DNA from: Aureimonas jatrophae
GTDB lineage: Bacteria; Pseudomonadota; Alphaproteobacteria; Rhizobiales; Rhizobiaceae
NCBI RefSeq assembly: GCF_900104035.1
Contig: NZ_FNIT01000016.1
Location: 1 to 58,281, forward strand
DNA length: 58,281 nt
Direction of reading: 5' to 3'
A program made the translations under genes and the position numbers. Below are positions 17,339 to 25,648 of the stretch, one piece after another. Below the pieces are notes generated by a model, which worked only from the letters and a program-made list of their open reading frames with translations, had not been told where the DNA came from and searched no databases. The first letter of the stretch is position 1. Each line of letters begins with the position of its first letter.

Positions 17339-17768
17339 ATGAACACCGCCGACGACGCTTTGGTACGGCTCGTTTACTCGTCCAGCATCGCGCCCGGCGT
17401 AACCGCTCAGGCCGTGACCGACATCGTGCGCGTATCGACCGAGCGCAATCGCGCGTCCGGCATCACCGGCATGCTGGCGCTCGACGGCACACGAGTTTGC
17501 CAGATCTTGGAGGGACCACACGACACGGTCGTCGCTCTACGGCATCATAGCGGTCGATCCTCGCCATTAGGGCGTCGTCGAGCTTGGTCGGAAGTCCATT
17601 GAGGTCCGGGCCTACAACTTATGGGGTATGGCCATGCGGTCCATGGCGGAAGCAGCGATGGTTGCGTTCTATCCGTCCGACGGCTTGCCGAGAGCAAGAG
17701 TGACAGCGGAGCAGCGATCGATTGAAGCCTTGGGCCGGCATGACACGAAGGCATCCGTCGGCTTCTGA
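17339..17768 (+). pseudogene. BLUF-domain blue-light sensor gene, frameshifted
   Basis: From ATG 17339 (AGGAAG upstream) the frame encodes the start of a BLUF flavin domain: LVRLVYSSSIAPG, RNRASGITGMLALDGTRVCQ and ILEGPHDTVVAL. It then shifts near 17535-17545. The continuation lies in another frame: IIAVDPRH, a TAG stop at 17568-17570, then GVVELGRKSIEVRAYNLWGM and a tail ending at TGA 17766-17768. At least two lesions (a frameshift and a nonsense codon) therefore break a protein of about 140 residues. BLUF proteins often control c-di-GMP enzymes, which fits the neighbourhood. A fragment encoding ELRVIAELFDVMSS follows up to 17934 and is not recognised. Confidence 0.8.
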
Positions 17769-17928
17769 CGGGAGCTCTGTGCGTGCTCTGCGGCGATGAC
17801 GGCAGTCTTCGCTTATGGGGCATTCCTGAAGAGCTGCGCGTTATTGCCGAACTTTTCGACGTCATGTCTTCGTGCTCACGGCGAGTTAAACCGCGCCCTC
17901 GAACTCGCGACCGCGACGAAGCCAACCG

Positions 17929-18306
17929 TCAGTAGGTATCGCACGTCACGGAGTTGTGGCGGCCTTCCCGGCAGGTCGTGGTGGTCGGCGCCTTATACTG
18001 CTGACCCCGGAACGGAAAGTCCGGCATTCGACCGTCGGAGGGGCCGCACACATATGACATTCGGTACCACGTCGTGGGACCGGGAACGGTGTCGTCCAGG
18101 ACGCCGCCGGCGTTGCTGGAGCTGTCAACCACCTGGTACGACCCACCACAGGCGGCGTTCGCTGAACGGAAGCACTGGTCCGAGGAGTCGCTGCACTTGG
18201 TCCGGTTCACGCTCTGACCGCTCGGGCCGACGATCGGCGCCTGGTCGTCTGATGCACTGCAACCGGACAAGGCGGCGAAAAGAGCAACGACCACAACCCT
18301 ACGCAT
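17929..18306 (-). CDS. Small secreted lipoprotein, unknown function
   Basis: 125 residues from ATG 18306. The signal peptide is lipoprotein-type (RRVVVVALFAALSGCSASDD, lipobox LSGC, Cys near residue 16). The mature part has conserved-looking Cys and aromatic residues (KCSDSSDQCF, NAACGGSYQVVDS, PGPTTWYRMSYVCGPSDGR) and resembles a family of uncharacterised alphaproteobacterial lipoproteins. It is transcribed away from the secreted-protein gene at 18391. Confidence 0.7.
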   Translation of the reverse strand: MRRVVVVALFAALSGCSASDDQAPIVGPSGQSVNRTKCSDSSDQCFRSANAACGGSYQVVDSSSNAGGVLDDTVPGPTTWYRMSYVCGPSDGRMPDFPFRGQQYKAPTTTTCREGRHNSVTCDTY

Positions 18307-18390
18307 CAACCACACTCCCGACTTGACGCGTGAGAGTTGATCGCAAAGTGTCGTTCCTGTCCAGCGCGTGACACATGCCGGGGAACCACC

Positions 18391-18786
18391 ATGAAACGGA
18401 TACTGGGCCTTATTGCCGTCCTCGCCGCGCTGTCGACCAGCTTCCCTGCCCTGGCGCAATCGCAGGAGCGCATGCGCTTCCAGGCGGGCAACGACAACGC
18501 CCATGCCGAAAGTGCCGTTCGCGGTGACCAGTACCGCGACTACGTCCTCAGCGCGCGGGGTGGCCAGCGGATCTACGTTTCGCTGTCGACGAAAGGCACG
18601 GCCTACTTCAACATCCTGCCACCCGGCAGCGACGGCGAGGCGATCTACAACTCCTCCCAGTCGGGCAACGACGGTGGCGTCACGCTTCCGACGTCCGGCG
18701 ACTACCGGGTGCGGGTCTACCTGATGGGGGCGGACGCCTCCGAGAACAAGCGCGTTTCCTATACCCTGTCCGTCGGCATCAACTGA
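18391..18786 (+). CDS. Secreted protein, lysozyme-inhibitor (PliG)-like
   Basis: 131 residues from ATG 18391 (GGGGA upstream). The signal peptide is residues 1-23 (ending SFPALAQ). The mature domain is a small beta-rich fold: MRFQAGNDNAHAESAVRGDQ, YRDYVLSARGGQRIYVSLST, AYFNILPPGSDG, SGDYRVRVYLMGADA and SYTLSVGI. Proteins of this pattern are variously labelled g-type lysozyme inhibitor-like or hypothetical. The function is not certain. Its end overlaps the end of the convergent CPBP protease gene by 8 bases. Confidence 0.65.
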   Translation: MKRILGLIAVLAALSTSFPALAQSQERMRFQAGNDNAHAESAVRGDQYRDYVLSARGGQRIYVSLSTKGTAYFNILPPGSDGEAIYNSSQSGNDGGVTLPTSGDYRVRVYLMGADASENKRVSYTLSVGIN

Positions 18787-19561
18787 CGGACACCGATGCG
18801 TCTCGCGGGCGATCTCGGAAACATCGGTGCAGGATGAAGGCCCCGTAGAGGGCCAGCGGCAGCACCAGAAGCGTGCCGGACAGGAGAAGCGTCAAGCCGC
18901 CGATCGGACCGCCATCGTCGGCGATGGGATCGGCGACGTTCGGGGTACTGAGCGTGAGCGTGAAGTCCCAGGCCGCATGGAACAGGATGGCGGGCCATAG
19001 CGACTTCGTGCGCACGGCGAGCGCCAGGAAGAACACGCCGCTGAGAGAAGCAGCTACGGCCTGCACGGCGGCGACTTCGAGATCGCCCGTGATCACGCTG
19101 TTCAGAAGATGCGCGCCTCCGAACAGGACGCTTGTGGCCAGTACGGCTCGCCATGGCGACAGGCTGGCCCGGAACGCTTGGAAGAGGATGCCGCGGAACA
19201 TCACCTCCTCCGAGAACCCGACCAGCAGCATGTTGCACGCCAACCGAGCGACGGTGGCGGGCGGTGGAAGACCGGTGGCGATTGCGGCAACCAGGAAGAC
19301 AACGAGATAGACGGACGGGAGTGCCAGGACGCGCAGCGTCGAGCTTGGATCGGGCGCGTGGAACGAGACATCTCGCCAACCGGCCAGGCGCACCGTGCCG
19401 TAGGCCAACAGAGCGGCCAGGCAGATCCACCAGGCAAAACCGGTGTGCAGGCTCTCTTCGACCGCATGGGGCCTATGGGGGCGCCAGTCGCCGAGTAGCG
19501 TGACGGCCAGCCAAAGGGCGAGGACACCAACGGCGATGAGGACGCGCCGCGTACCCGTCAT
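18779..19561 (-). CDS. CPBP-family intramembrane metalloprotease (CAAX/Abi type)
   Basis: 260 residues with about seven or eight hydrophobic segments. The family motifs are in order: SEEVMFRGILFQAF (EExxxR, about residue 140), then GGAHLLNS and ILFHAAWDF, supplying the catalytic Glu and His residues. Members cleave prenylated or membrane proteins, and in bacteria are linked to bacteriocin self-immunity; the substrate here is unknown. ATG 19561 has AAGGAGATCCC upstream and overlaps the stop of the preceding membrane gene as ATGA, so the two form an operon. Confidence 0.85.
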   Translation of the reverse strand: MTGTRRVLIAVGVLALWLAVTLLGDWRPHRPHAVEESLHTGFAWWICLAALLAYGTVRLAGWRDVSFHAPDPSSTLRVLALPSVYLVVFLVAAIATGLPPPATVARLACNMLLVGFSEEVMFRGILFQAFRASLSPWRAVLATSVLFGGAHLLNSVITGDLEVAAVQAVAASLSGVFFLALAVRTKSLWPAILFHAAWDFTLTLSTPNVADPIADDGGPIGGLTLLLSGTLLVLPLALYGAFILHRCFRDRPRDASVSVS

Positions 19562-20244
19562 GGGATCTCCTTCCACGCCGCGATGACCTGCGGCGCGACC
19601 GCGAGAAGGATCAGGAGGAACATCGCGATCGTGCCGAGCAGGATGTGAAGGGCGGCGCGAGCGAAGGCACGAACGCGCCCAACGCCCCTGTGGGTGACGA
19701 ACCATCCCGTCAGCGTTGTCTGGTACCAGATCAGTCCTGCCAGGAAGATCAGAGTGCCGACCCAATAGGTCGCCTCGGTCGCCAGATGCCCTGTGGTGAG
19801 GGCCAGATCGACCGACAGCACGAAGGGCGCGGCCAGGAAGCAGTGGCCGTAGAAGGCGGGCCGGAGCGTTGCGCGCGTCAGCGGTTGGTTCTTCTGGCGC
19901 ACCGCCTGCACCGCCAGGATCATGGGAAGCAGGCTAAAGGCTGTCGCGCGGAACACCAGAAGGTTGCGCGTGTCGGCGAGCAGGCCGATGGGCGTGTCCT
20001 GGTTGGGGGTCAGGCCGATGTCGATCATGTGGGCCAACGCAATCGACAGGAACAGGAAGATCGGCGGGCTGAGCGCGTCGGCGAACTGGTTCTCCGGCGG
20101 TCCGGTCAGCTCGCGCTGGGCGTAGTCGAACATCGCAAGGGGGCGACGGATGCAGCGCCACAGCGTGATCGGGTAGAACACGAGCCAGGAGACCAGCTCG
20201 TAGAGCAGGGCCTCGACCGACTTGAGGAGGTTCATGAAGTCCAT
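19558..20244 (-). CDS. Multi-pass membrane protein, permease-like
   Basis: 228 residues from ATG 20244 (a second ATG at 20235 is possible). An amphipathic start (LLKSVEALLYELVSWLVFYP) leads into a family pattern of uncharacterised membrane proteins (TLWRCIRRPLAMFDYAQREL...LSPPIFLFLSIALAH), then four or five more hydrophobic helices. Coupled to the CPBP protease gene by a 4-base overlap, which suggests that they act together at the inner membrane. Confidence 0.65.
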   Translation of the reverse strand: MDFMNLLKSVEALLYELVSWLVFYPITLWRCIRRPLAMFDYAQRELTGPPENQFADALSPPIFLFLSIALAHMIDIGLTPNQDTPIGLLADTRNLLVFRATAFSLLPMILAVQAVRQKNQPLTRATLRPAFYGHCFLAAPFVLSVDLALTTGHLATEATYWVGTLIFLAGLIWYQTTLTGWFVTHRGVGRVRAFARAALHILLGTIAMFLLILLAVAPQVIAAWKEIP

Positions 20245-20429
20245 GGACGCGATCCCGCATTTGTTCGAGCCGACGCGCCCTGCAATGGGTGCCGCCAAGC
20301 CTAGCATGCATGAAATCAGAGCTACGCCGCTTGTAACGCAGGCCGCAGTGGCGTTCGAGGAATGTCCGGCTCCGGGCACCGCTCAAACAGGGTTGGGCGT
20401 CCTAGATGGGTCGAAAGCGGTGGCTTAGC

Positions 20430-20777
20430 CTACGCGAAGTAACCGGAGATCATCAGGGCGAGAACGGGCTGCTCTCCAGCCGCGACCCGTCGATGGTTCA
20501 CGAAAGCGATTCCGTCCAGCAACGCCTTGAACTGTTCGGGACACCGAAATGCGAAGTCCTCCGCGTCGTCGATCCGGAGGGCCAGAAGCTCGCCGGGCTG
20601 GACTGCCTTGGTCAGCATCCCTGCGCTCGGCTGATCCACGCATGACATGCAATCGATCCAGGCGTCCATGTTCGCGCCGTAGAAAGACGGGAACCCCAAA
20701 GCATCGTCGAAGACTTTGTGGAATGAAGCCCAATCCGAAATCAGACCAGTCAGGATCGGCACGAGAACGGTGTTCAT
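20430..20777 (-). CDS. Barstar-family ribonuclease inhibitor
   Basis: 115 residues matching barstar: an early strand, then the signature FHKVFDDALGFPSFYGANMD and AWIDCMSC near residues 19-45, where barstar helices 1-2 and the Gly-Asn-rich loop lie. Barstars bind and neutralise barnase-type RNases. No barnase-like ORF is adjacent on either strand, so this is an orphan immunity protein. The region 20778-20982 upstream is non-coding and contains a degenerate repeat. Confidence 0.8.
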   Translation of the reverse strand: MNTVLVPILTGLISDWASFHKVFDDALGFPSFYGANMDAWIDCMSCVDQPSAGMLTKAVQPGELLALRIDDAEDFAFRCPEQFKALLDGIAFVNHRRVAAGEQPVLALMISGYFA

Positions 20778-20915
20778 CGGGAAGGAATAAAGCTTCCTCG
20801 CGGGTCCGCCAATGTCCTCTTTCGGGAATGAACGTCCGGTCTGCGAACGTTTCAGAAGGGTCGTTAGCGGCTGGACCGTTTTTCAGCGTCTGCTTTCCCA
20901 GCGCTAAACGGCGCG

Positions 20916-20968
20916 ACCGGGTGGTTAGCTGCCAGGCAGCTTTCGAGCTTGGGAGAGCAGAAGCGGAC
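20916..20968 (+). repeat. Degenerate intergenic element, copy 1
   Basis: This 53-bp stretch aligns, with gaps, to 31018-31070. Shared blocks are ACCGGGTGGTT, CTTTCG, TGGGAG, CAGAA and CGGAC. Both copies sit in non-coding DNA, which suggests a dispersed short repeat family. Confidence 0.5.
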
Positions 20969-20982
20969 ATGACGTCCGACAT

Positions 20983-21516
20983 CTAAGCCTTGTCCGCCCC
21001 CGCTAGGACGCTCAAGGACCGGAAGTGTTCGACCGCAGAGAGCGCTTCGTCGAAGCTGCGGTTGGTCCCAGTCAACGATATCGAGACATCGCCGCGGGTG
21101 ATCATCCTGTTGAGACCCGCAAAAAGGCTTGCCGGGAAGCGTCCGGGAAACCGACCCCGGTCGCGTAGGTGCAGGATCAGGAACATATTTCCGCGTGCGG
21201 AGAAGGGTCTGACATCATCGATCTCGACCCAAGGGATCGTCTGATCGCACCACTCGGGGTAGCGAACACCTTTTGGTCCGATCCGCAGGTGCTCGGTGTT
21301 CCCGAAAAGACGTGCAACCCATACAGAACCGAATAGCCCGAAAAGCAGCACACCCGACCACCCTACGATCGTCAGATAGAGGGGATCGTCGCGTTCGGAC
21401 CCCGGCATCTGACCGAAGGCACCTACCATCGCTAGGCCGATCAGAACGAACCCGAAGCTTGCGACTGCAAGAAGCGCGGTCTTCCAGCGTGACGGATAGG
21501 CGACGAAATCGTTCAT
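20983..21516 (-). CDS. STM3941-family protein
   Basis: 177 residues. Two N-terminal membrane helices (about 12-32 and 48-68) are followed by a cytoplasmic PH-like domain: LRIGPKGVRYPEWCDQTIPW, VEIDDVRPFSARGN and the C-terminal NRSFDEALSAVEHF. This order is typical of the STM3941 family, whose function is unknown. It lies upstream of the barstar gene on the same strand, but with a 200-bp gap, so they are probably separate units. Confidence 0.7.
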   Translation of the reverse strand: MNDFVAYPSRWKTALLAVASFGFVLIGLAMVGAFGQMPGSERDDPLYLTIVGWSGVLLFGLFGSVWVARLFGNTEHLRIGPKGVRYPEWCDQTIPWVEIDDVRPFSARGNMFLILHLRDRGRFPGRFPASLFAGLNRMITRGDVSISLTGTNRSFDEALSAVEHFRSLSVLAGADKA

Positions 21517-21638
21517 GCCGGCACACTACCTATCTGACGACTTGCGACCGCTTTTGCTCTTATCATTCGCCAAGCGAGTGGTCTTCCATGGGTCGATAGC
21601 TGCCAAGAGTTCGCGTTGCCGTCGCGCGGCCCCTTCGA

Positions 21639-22232
21639 TCATGCCTCGCAATCAGGCACGTCCGGGTCGAGCTCAAGCTTCACCGCCTGGCTGATGGCCC
21701 GGTAGACGCTAGTCCTCCCGATACCGAGCGCCTTGGCGATTTGTGTCGGCCCCTCCCCTTGCGCATGGCGGCGCCGGATCTCCTCGTCGGGCACCGACTT
21801 CACGCGGCCGACCCCTGCATAGATGCCGCGCACCTTGGCCGCCTCGATCCCAGCGCGCTGGCGCTCCAGAATGAACTTGCGCTCCATCTCGGCCACCATG
21901 CCAAGCACTGTCACGACGATGCGCCCGACATCGCCCCCTGTGGTGAGTTCGGGATCGAGGATGCGCAAGGACGCGCCGCGCTGGTCGAGCTCGTGGACGA
22001 GGTTCAGGACGTCGCGCGTCGAACGGCCAAGACGGTCAAGGCGCACCACCACCAGCTCGTCGCCTTCGCGCAGGAACTGCATGACGGTCGCAAGCTCCGG
22101 TCGATCGTCGGCCGACTTGCCGGACAGTTTTTCGGAGCGGACCACCTGGCAGCCGGCGGCGGTCAGCTTCTCGAGCTGGATGGTGAGGTCCTGGTCGGTG
22201 GAGGACACACGGGCGTAGCCGAAACGGGGCAT
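21639..22232 (-). CDS. Serine recombinase, Tn3-resolvase type
   Basis: 197 residues of the resolvase/invertase family. The N-terminal catalytic domain has FGYARVSSTDQDL (catalytic Ser near residue 10), then VVRLDRLGRSTRDVLNLV and the EMERKFILERQRAGI helix. The C-terminal helix-turn-helix is GEGPTQIAKALGIGRTSVYR. It should cut and rejoin DNA at a res site, most likely just upstream (22233-22300). No transposase accompanies it, so it is either a plasmid multimer resolvase or a transposon remnant. Confidence 0.93.
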   Translation of the reverse strand: MPRFGYARVSSTDQDLTIQLEKLTAAGCQVVRSEKLSGKSADDRPELATVMQFLREGDELVVVRLDRLGRSTRDVLNLVHELDQRGASLRILDPELTTGGDVGRIVVTVLGMVAEMERKFILERQRAGIEAAKVRGIYAGVGRVKSVPDEEIRRRHAQGEGPTQIAKALGIGRTSVYRAISQAVKLELDPDVPDCEA

Positions 22233-22238
22233 AGGCGG

Positions 22239-22287
22239 GTCGATTTCGTACCAAAAGGGTGGCTCGGACGGTCGACTTGTACCAGAA
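22239..22287. promoter_or_regulatory. Candidate resolvase binding subsites
   Basis: Two imperfect direct repeats, GTCGATTTCGTACCAAAA (22239-22256) and GTCGACTTGTACCAGAA (22271-22287), begin 7 bp upstream of the resolvase start. Position and repetition fit res subsites; the sequence alone does not prove it. Confidence 0.35.
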
Positions 22288-22489
22288 CCCAGAACCGACC
22301 GCTACGGTACGGTTGGCAGCGTTCCATCCTACTGCCCCGTAGCGGTATACCGATCTAGCGCATCAACGGTGCGTCCTTGATCGCATTGTGACATATGAGA
22401 CGACAGTACCCTTCCAGCTTTGTGATTTCATGCCGTTCGTGCCATCAACGGGTAAATGCCATTCCGATCATAGGCACCGAGGTTCCTTC

Positions 22490-22750
22490 ATGTCCGCAGT
22501 CGACACCGTGACCGATGTTCGCGTCAGTGCGAACGGACGAATGGTCCTACCGCTCGCCGTGCGCAAGGCGATGGGTCTGTCCGGGGAGGCGCGCGTGATC
22601 GTAACCGTGGAGGGCGACGAGGTGCGCCTGTCGCCGATCAAGCATGTGGTGACGCGCCTGCAAGGGCTCTACCGCGAGCACGCCACCAACGACGCCGATA
22701 CGGACGCCTTCCTGGAGGAGCGTCGCCAGGACGAGGGTGCGGAACGTTGA
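22490..22750 (+). CDS. vapB: AbrB/MazE-type antitoxin (VapB)
   Basis: 86 residues. The swapped-hairpin AbrB DNA-binding domain is at residues 5-50 (VRVSANGRMVLPLAVRKAMG, VIVTVEGDEVRLSP); the tail (HATNDADTDAFLEERRQDEG) is the toxin-binding part. It neutralises the VapC toxin encoded next and represses the pair. Its TGA overlaps the TTG start of the toxin. Confidence 0.88.
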   Translation: MSAVDTVTDVRVSANGRMVLPLAVRKAMGLSGEARVIVTVEGDEVRLSPIKHVVTRLQGLYREHATNDADTDAFLEERRQDEGAER

Positions 22751-23136
22751 GCGCGCGCATCGTCTTCGACACCTCGGCCGTGATCGCGCTTTTGCGCGAC
22801 GAGGCTGGTGCCGAGAAGGTCGCCCCCTTCGTCGGTCAAGCCGCCATGTCGGCGGTGAACCTTCAAGAGCTGGTCAAGGGCCTGCTTACGCGTGGCCTCG
22901 CGCTAGCGGTCATTGAGGAGATCGTCTCGGACCTGCGCCTGGAGATCCACGATCACGACCGCGCGGCCGCGTTCGCGGCGGCCGCCCTCGTCGAGGCGAC
23001 GAAGGAGCATGGCAGTGGCCTGGGCGATCGCTCCTGCATGGCGCTCGCCATCCAGCTCGGCATCCCGGTCCTGACGGCCGACAAGGCGTGGGGGAAGGTG
23101 AAGGTCGAAGGGTTGCGGGTCGAGACGGTCCGATAG
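22747..23136 (+). CDS. vapC: PIN-domain ribonuclease toxin (VapC)
   Basis: 129 residues with the four acidic PIN residues: VFDTSAVIALLRDE (Asp near 7), NLQELVKGLL (Glu), GLGDRSCMALAIQL (Asp), LTADKAW (Asp). VapC toxins cleave tRNA or rRNA. TTG 22747 is the start, overlapping the antitoxin stop by two bases; no in-frame ATG exists near the conserved N-terminus. A classic antitoxin-toxin pair likely to stabilise the plasmid. Confidence 0.9.
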   Translation: MSARIVFDTSAVIALLRDEAGAEKVAPFVGQAAMSAVNLQELVKGLLTRGLALAVIEEIVSDLRLEIHDHDRAAAFAAAALVEATKEHGSGLGDRSCMALAIQLGIPVLTADKAWGKVKVEGLRVETVR

Positions 23137-23142
23137 GGGTGG

Positions 23143-23400
23143 TTAGCGGTCTGTCAGCTTTGCGTCAGTGTTAAACCAAAGCTGCCGTCTAGCCGGCGCC
23201 GCCGCGTCGATGACGCTGCCGTAGAGGCCCGCCCGTTTCAGCGGCGATGCGCTCACCGATGCCTTCGCCGGGGTCCGCACCAGGCGGCGGACCGACGCGC
23301 CTCGGTCCGACAGGAGGTGGCCGATCCGTCCGCCCACATGAGCCGTTGCGCCGGCTACCAAGTAGCCTTCGCTCGTCTCCCTTTTCCGCTCGCTGTGGAT
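23143..23400 (-). pseudogene. NmrA-like dehydrogenase N-terminal fragment
   Basis: The minus-strand frame ending at 23143 holds GYLVAGATAHVGGRIGHLLS and DRGASVRRLVRTPAKASV (about 23367-23254), the Rossmann-fold start of an NmrA/NAD(P)-binding protein. The rest of the domain is missing and the frame ends in unrelated sequence. No start codon with a ribosome site was found. It lies just beyond the intact QorB gene of the same superfamily, so it is a decayed relative or recombination scar. Confidence 0.6.
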
Positions 23401-23434
23401 GGTACCGGGTCCGGTCAAGACCGGGCCCGGTACC
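23401..23434 (-). terminator. Hairpin downstream of the QorB-like gene
   Basis: GGTACCGGGTCCGG (23401-23414) pairs with CCGGGCCCGGTACC (23421-23434) except for one wobble, with a 6-base loop. It lies 13 bp after the stop of the minus-strand QorB-like gene. No T-tract follows, so it may act as an RNA 3'-end stabiliser or a weak terminator. Confidence 0.45.
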
Positions 23435-23446
23435 GCTGGAGTTGCG

Positions 23447-24292
23447 TCAGCCAATCGCCGCCTTCACGGAGGTGGCGAGCGGGGTGGTCGGGCGGCCGAT
23501 GAGCTTCGACAACTGACGTCCGTCGTCGAACAGCGCGCCCCGCGAGGCGGCTACGTCCCACCCGGCGACCGCCTCGGCAAAGAAGTCTGGCAGGCCGAAG
23601 CCCTTGAGGGCGGCGGCGTAATCGGCCTGCGGCAAGTTCTTGTAGGGAATGTCGCGGCCGCTCTGGCGGGAGATCTCGGCCGCGAGTTCGGGCAGCGTCC
23701 AGGCCGTGTCGCCGGCCAGCTCGTAGGCCTTGCCGGCGTGGCCGTCCTGCGTGGCGGCGACGGCAGCCGCCTCGGCGTAGTCGGCGCGGGCCGCCGACGA
23801 CACGCGGGCGTCACCCGCACTGCCGATCAAGGCCCCACCCTGAAGGGCACCGGGCACCGAGCCCATATAGTTCTCGGTGTACCAGCCGTTGCGGAGCACG
23901 GTCACCGGCAGGCCGGAGGCGGCAAGGTCGCGCTCGGTTTCGACATGCTCGGCCGCAAGGTCAAGCGACGACGTGTCGGCATGAAGGAGGCTCGTGTAGA
24001 CGATGCGACCGACCCCGGCTGCCTTGGCGGCCTCGATTACGTTGTGGTGCTGCACAGCACGCTGCCCGATCTCGCTCGATGAGATCAGGACGAGCGTGTC
24101 GACGCCCGACAGCGCGGCTCCCAGCGTTACTGGCCGAGCATAGTCGAAGGCGCGGGTCTCGAGGCCGAGGTCGGCTGCCTTCTCGGGCGAGCGGACGAGT
24201 GCGACGATCTCGCCGGCTGAGGTCTTGGCCTTCAGGCTCTCGACGACGAGGCGGCCAAGTTGGCCGTTGGCACCTGTGACGGCGATGGTCAT
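23447..24292 (-). CDS. NAD(P)H:quinone oxidoreductase, QorB-like (NmrA family)
   Basis: 281 residues. The nucleotide-binding motif is TGANGQLGRLV at the N-terminus, followed by the QorB/YtfG-like pattern: RAFDYARPVTLGAALSGVDT, LVLISSSEIGQR, RIVYTSLLHAD, LRNGWYTENYMGS and the late ELAGDTAWTLPELAAEISRQ. It should reduce quinones using NAD(P)H. It is the last gene of a minus-strand set with a VOC protein and a DoxX protein, divergent from a LysR regulator, a grouping typical of quinone/catechol detoxification. ATG 24292 is clear. Confidence 0.85.
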   Translation of the reverse strand: MTIAVTGANGQLGRLVVESLKAKTSAGEIVALVRSPEKAADLGLETRAFDYARPVTLGAALSGVDTLVLISSSEIGQRAVQHHNVIEAAKAAGVGRIVYTSLLHADTSSLDLAAEHVETERDLAASGLPVTVLRNGWYTENYMGSVPGALQGGALIGSAGDARVSSAARADYAEAAAVAATQDGHAGKAYELAGDTAWTLPELAAEISRQSGRDIPYKNLPQADYAAALKGFGLPDFFAEAVAGWDVAASRGALFDDGRQLSKLIGRPTTPLATSVKAAIG

Positions 24293-24352
24293 GGGACAGT
24301 CCTTCCTGTTGTGGTTGGCGTTGGCGAGGAAACTGGCGAAGGGGACGAGCGA

Positions 24353-24624
24353 TCAGCCGCCGTAGCGCGTCATCACCATCGTGTCGGGCTCGATCAGCGG
24401 CATGAACTCGCCGGCCGCGGTCGCATTCGCGAAGCTGTTCATCGAGGCTTGGGCGTCGTCGACCGAGTGTTAGTGCACGATGGTCGCCCAGCTTCGGTCG
24501 GCGTCCGGTGGTGACTTGCGGCTCAGTAAGCCCGGCTGCTTGGCGACATGCCGGAGCTGGCCGCGGTCGCGACCGCGACGGTCGACAGCACCGCGGCGGT
24601 AGCGAGGGAGACGATAAGTTTCAT
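24353..24624 (-). pseudogene. Remnant of a secreted small protein (signal peptide and C-terminus in different frames)
   Basis: ATG 24624, with AAGGAGAA upstream, opens a signal peptide (MKLIVSLATAAVLSTVAVAT) but stops at 24523. A different frame then carries SWATIVH, a TAA at 24470-24472, and HSVDDAQASMNSFANATAAG followed by EFMPLIEPDTMVMTRYGG, ending at TGA 24353-24355. The second part resembles the end of a dimeric alpha/beta-barrel monooxygenase-like domain. A frameshift and a nonsense codon separate the pieces. It lies between the VOC and QorB genes of the detoxification cluster. Confidence 0.5.
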
Positions 24625-24671
24625 CCGCGTTCTCCTTGCACTTTGGGGGGCCGGGTTGAGCCTGAGGTTGC

Positions 24672-25583
24672 TCAAGCCGCCGTAATGACGAGACGGGTCC
24701 CCCAGGGGTCGACGACCTCCAGGCGCGGATTCGACGTGTCCAAGGAACCGGGCTGCCCGCGCTCGCGGACGGCGGAGAGAGCTTGCGGCTCGGCGAGGAG
24801 ATGGACTTCGGAGAGCCCCGTGGTCCGGCCGGGCCGCACGCCTGCGCCCCGGCTGTTCCAGACGTTGGTGCCGATGTGATGGTGGTAGCCGCCTGACCCC
24901 AGGAATGTGGCGCCGGGATAGTGACAGGCGACGTCGAAGCCGAGCATGCCGGCGTAGAACGCCTCGGCCTTGGCCAGGTCGCCGACCTGAAGGTGCACGT
25001 GGCCGACGATCGTGCCCTCCGGCATCCCTTGGAAAGCGGCTCCGTCTGCCTCGGCCATGAGGCTGGCCACGTCGAGCCTCTTCGTCGCCATCTCGACGAA
25101 CCCGGCTGCATCGAGCGTCCACTCCTCGCTGGGCCTGTCGCGGTAGACCTCGATGCCGTTGCCCTCCGGGTCGGACAGGTAGACTGCCTCGCTCACAAGG
25201 TGGTCCGACGCTCCCTCGAGGGGGGCTTGGATCTCGGAAGCGTGCCGGAGCCAGCCGGCGAGAGCCGCGCGGTTCGGCAACAGGAATGCGGTGTGGAACA
25301 GGCCGGCATCGCGACGGTCGGCAGGGCTTGCCTCTGGGTCGCGGCGCAGTTCTAGTAGGGTCCGGCCCGCCACGCCCAGCTTGTGGCGGCCGGCGAGCAG
25401 TTCCACGGGACGCAGGCCGACCACGTCCTGGTAGAAGCGGCTGACGCGGTCGAGATCGCGCACGTTCAGCGTCACGCTGGCAATGCGGACCGGGGCATCG
25501 GCGGAGGTAATGCCCGAAGGCACGGCGGTGGCCGCGGGAAGTCCGAGCGTGTTCGCGCCCACGACGGTTGCGATGGTGGACAT
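24672..25583 (-). CDS. VOC-family protein (catechol 2,3-dioxygenase-like)
   Basis: 303 residues with two vicinal-oxygen-chelate modules. Module 1 (about 30-140): IASVTLNVRDLDRVSRFYQD, LFHTAFLLPNRAAL, AVYLSDPEGNGIEVYRDRP. Module 2 (about 190-300): VGHVHLQVGDLAKAEAFYAG, SGGYHHHIGTNVW, and ending LEVVDPWGTRLVIT. The metal-binding His and Glu positions (HTAF, EVY, HVHL, HHHIG) are present. The whole matches CatE-type dioxygenases that open catechol rings. It is encoded between DoxX and QorB; together they fit detoxification of catechols and quinones. Confidence 0.87.
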   Translation of the reverse strand: MSTIATVVGANTLGLPAATAVPSGITSADAPVRIASVTLNVRDLDRVSRFYQDVVGLRPVELLAGRHKLGVAGRTLLELRRDPEASPADRRDAGLFHTAFLLPNRAALAGWLRHASEIQAPLEGASDHLVSEAVYLSDPEGNGIEVYRDRPSEEWTLDAAGFVEMATKRLDVASLMAEADGAAFQGMPEGTIVGHVHLQVGDLAKAEAFYAGMLGFDVACHYPGATFLGSGGYHHHIGTNVWNSRGAGVRPGRTTGLSEVHLLAEPQALSAVRERGQPGSLDTSNPRLEVVDPWGTRLVITAA

Positions 25584-25648
25584 GACAGTGCGCCTTGTCA
25601 GCTTGGTGGATCGGATCGGTTCGTGGGGAGGATCGGACGTGGGTTCGA

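Noticed and set aside
21639-22300. A complete Tn3-family transposon around the resolvase
   Set aside because: No transposase and no terminal inverted repeats were seen; only the resolvase and possible res subsites.
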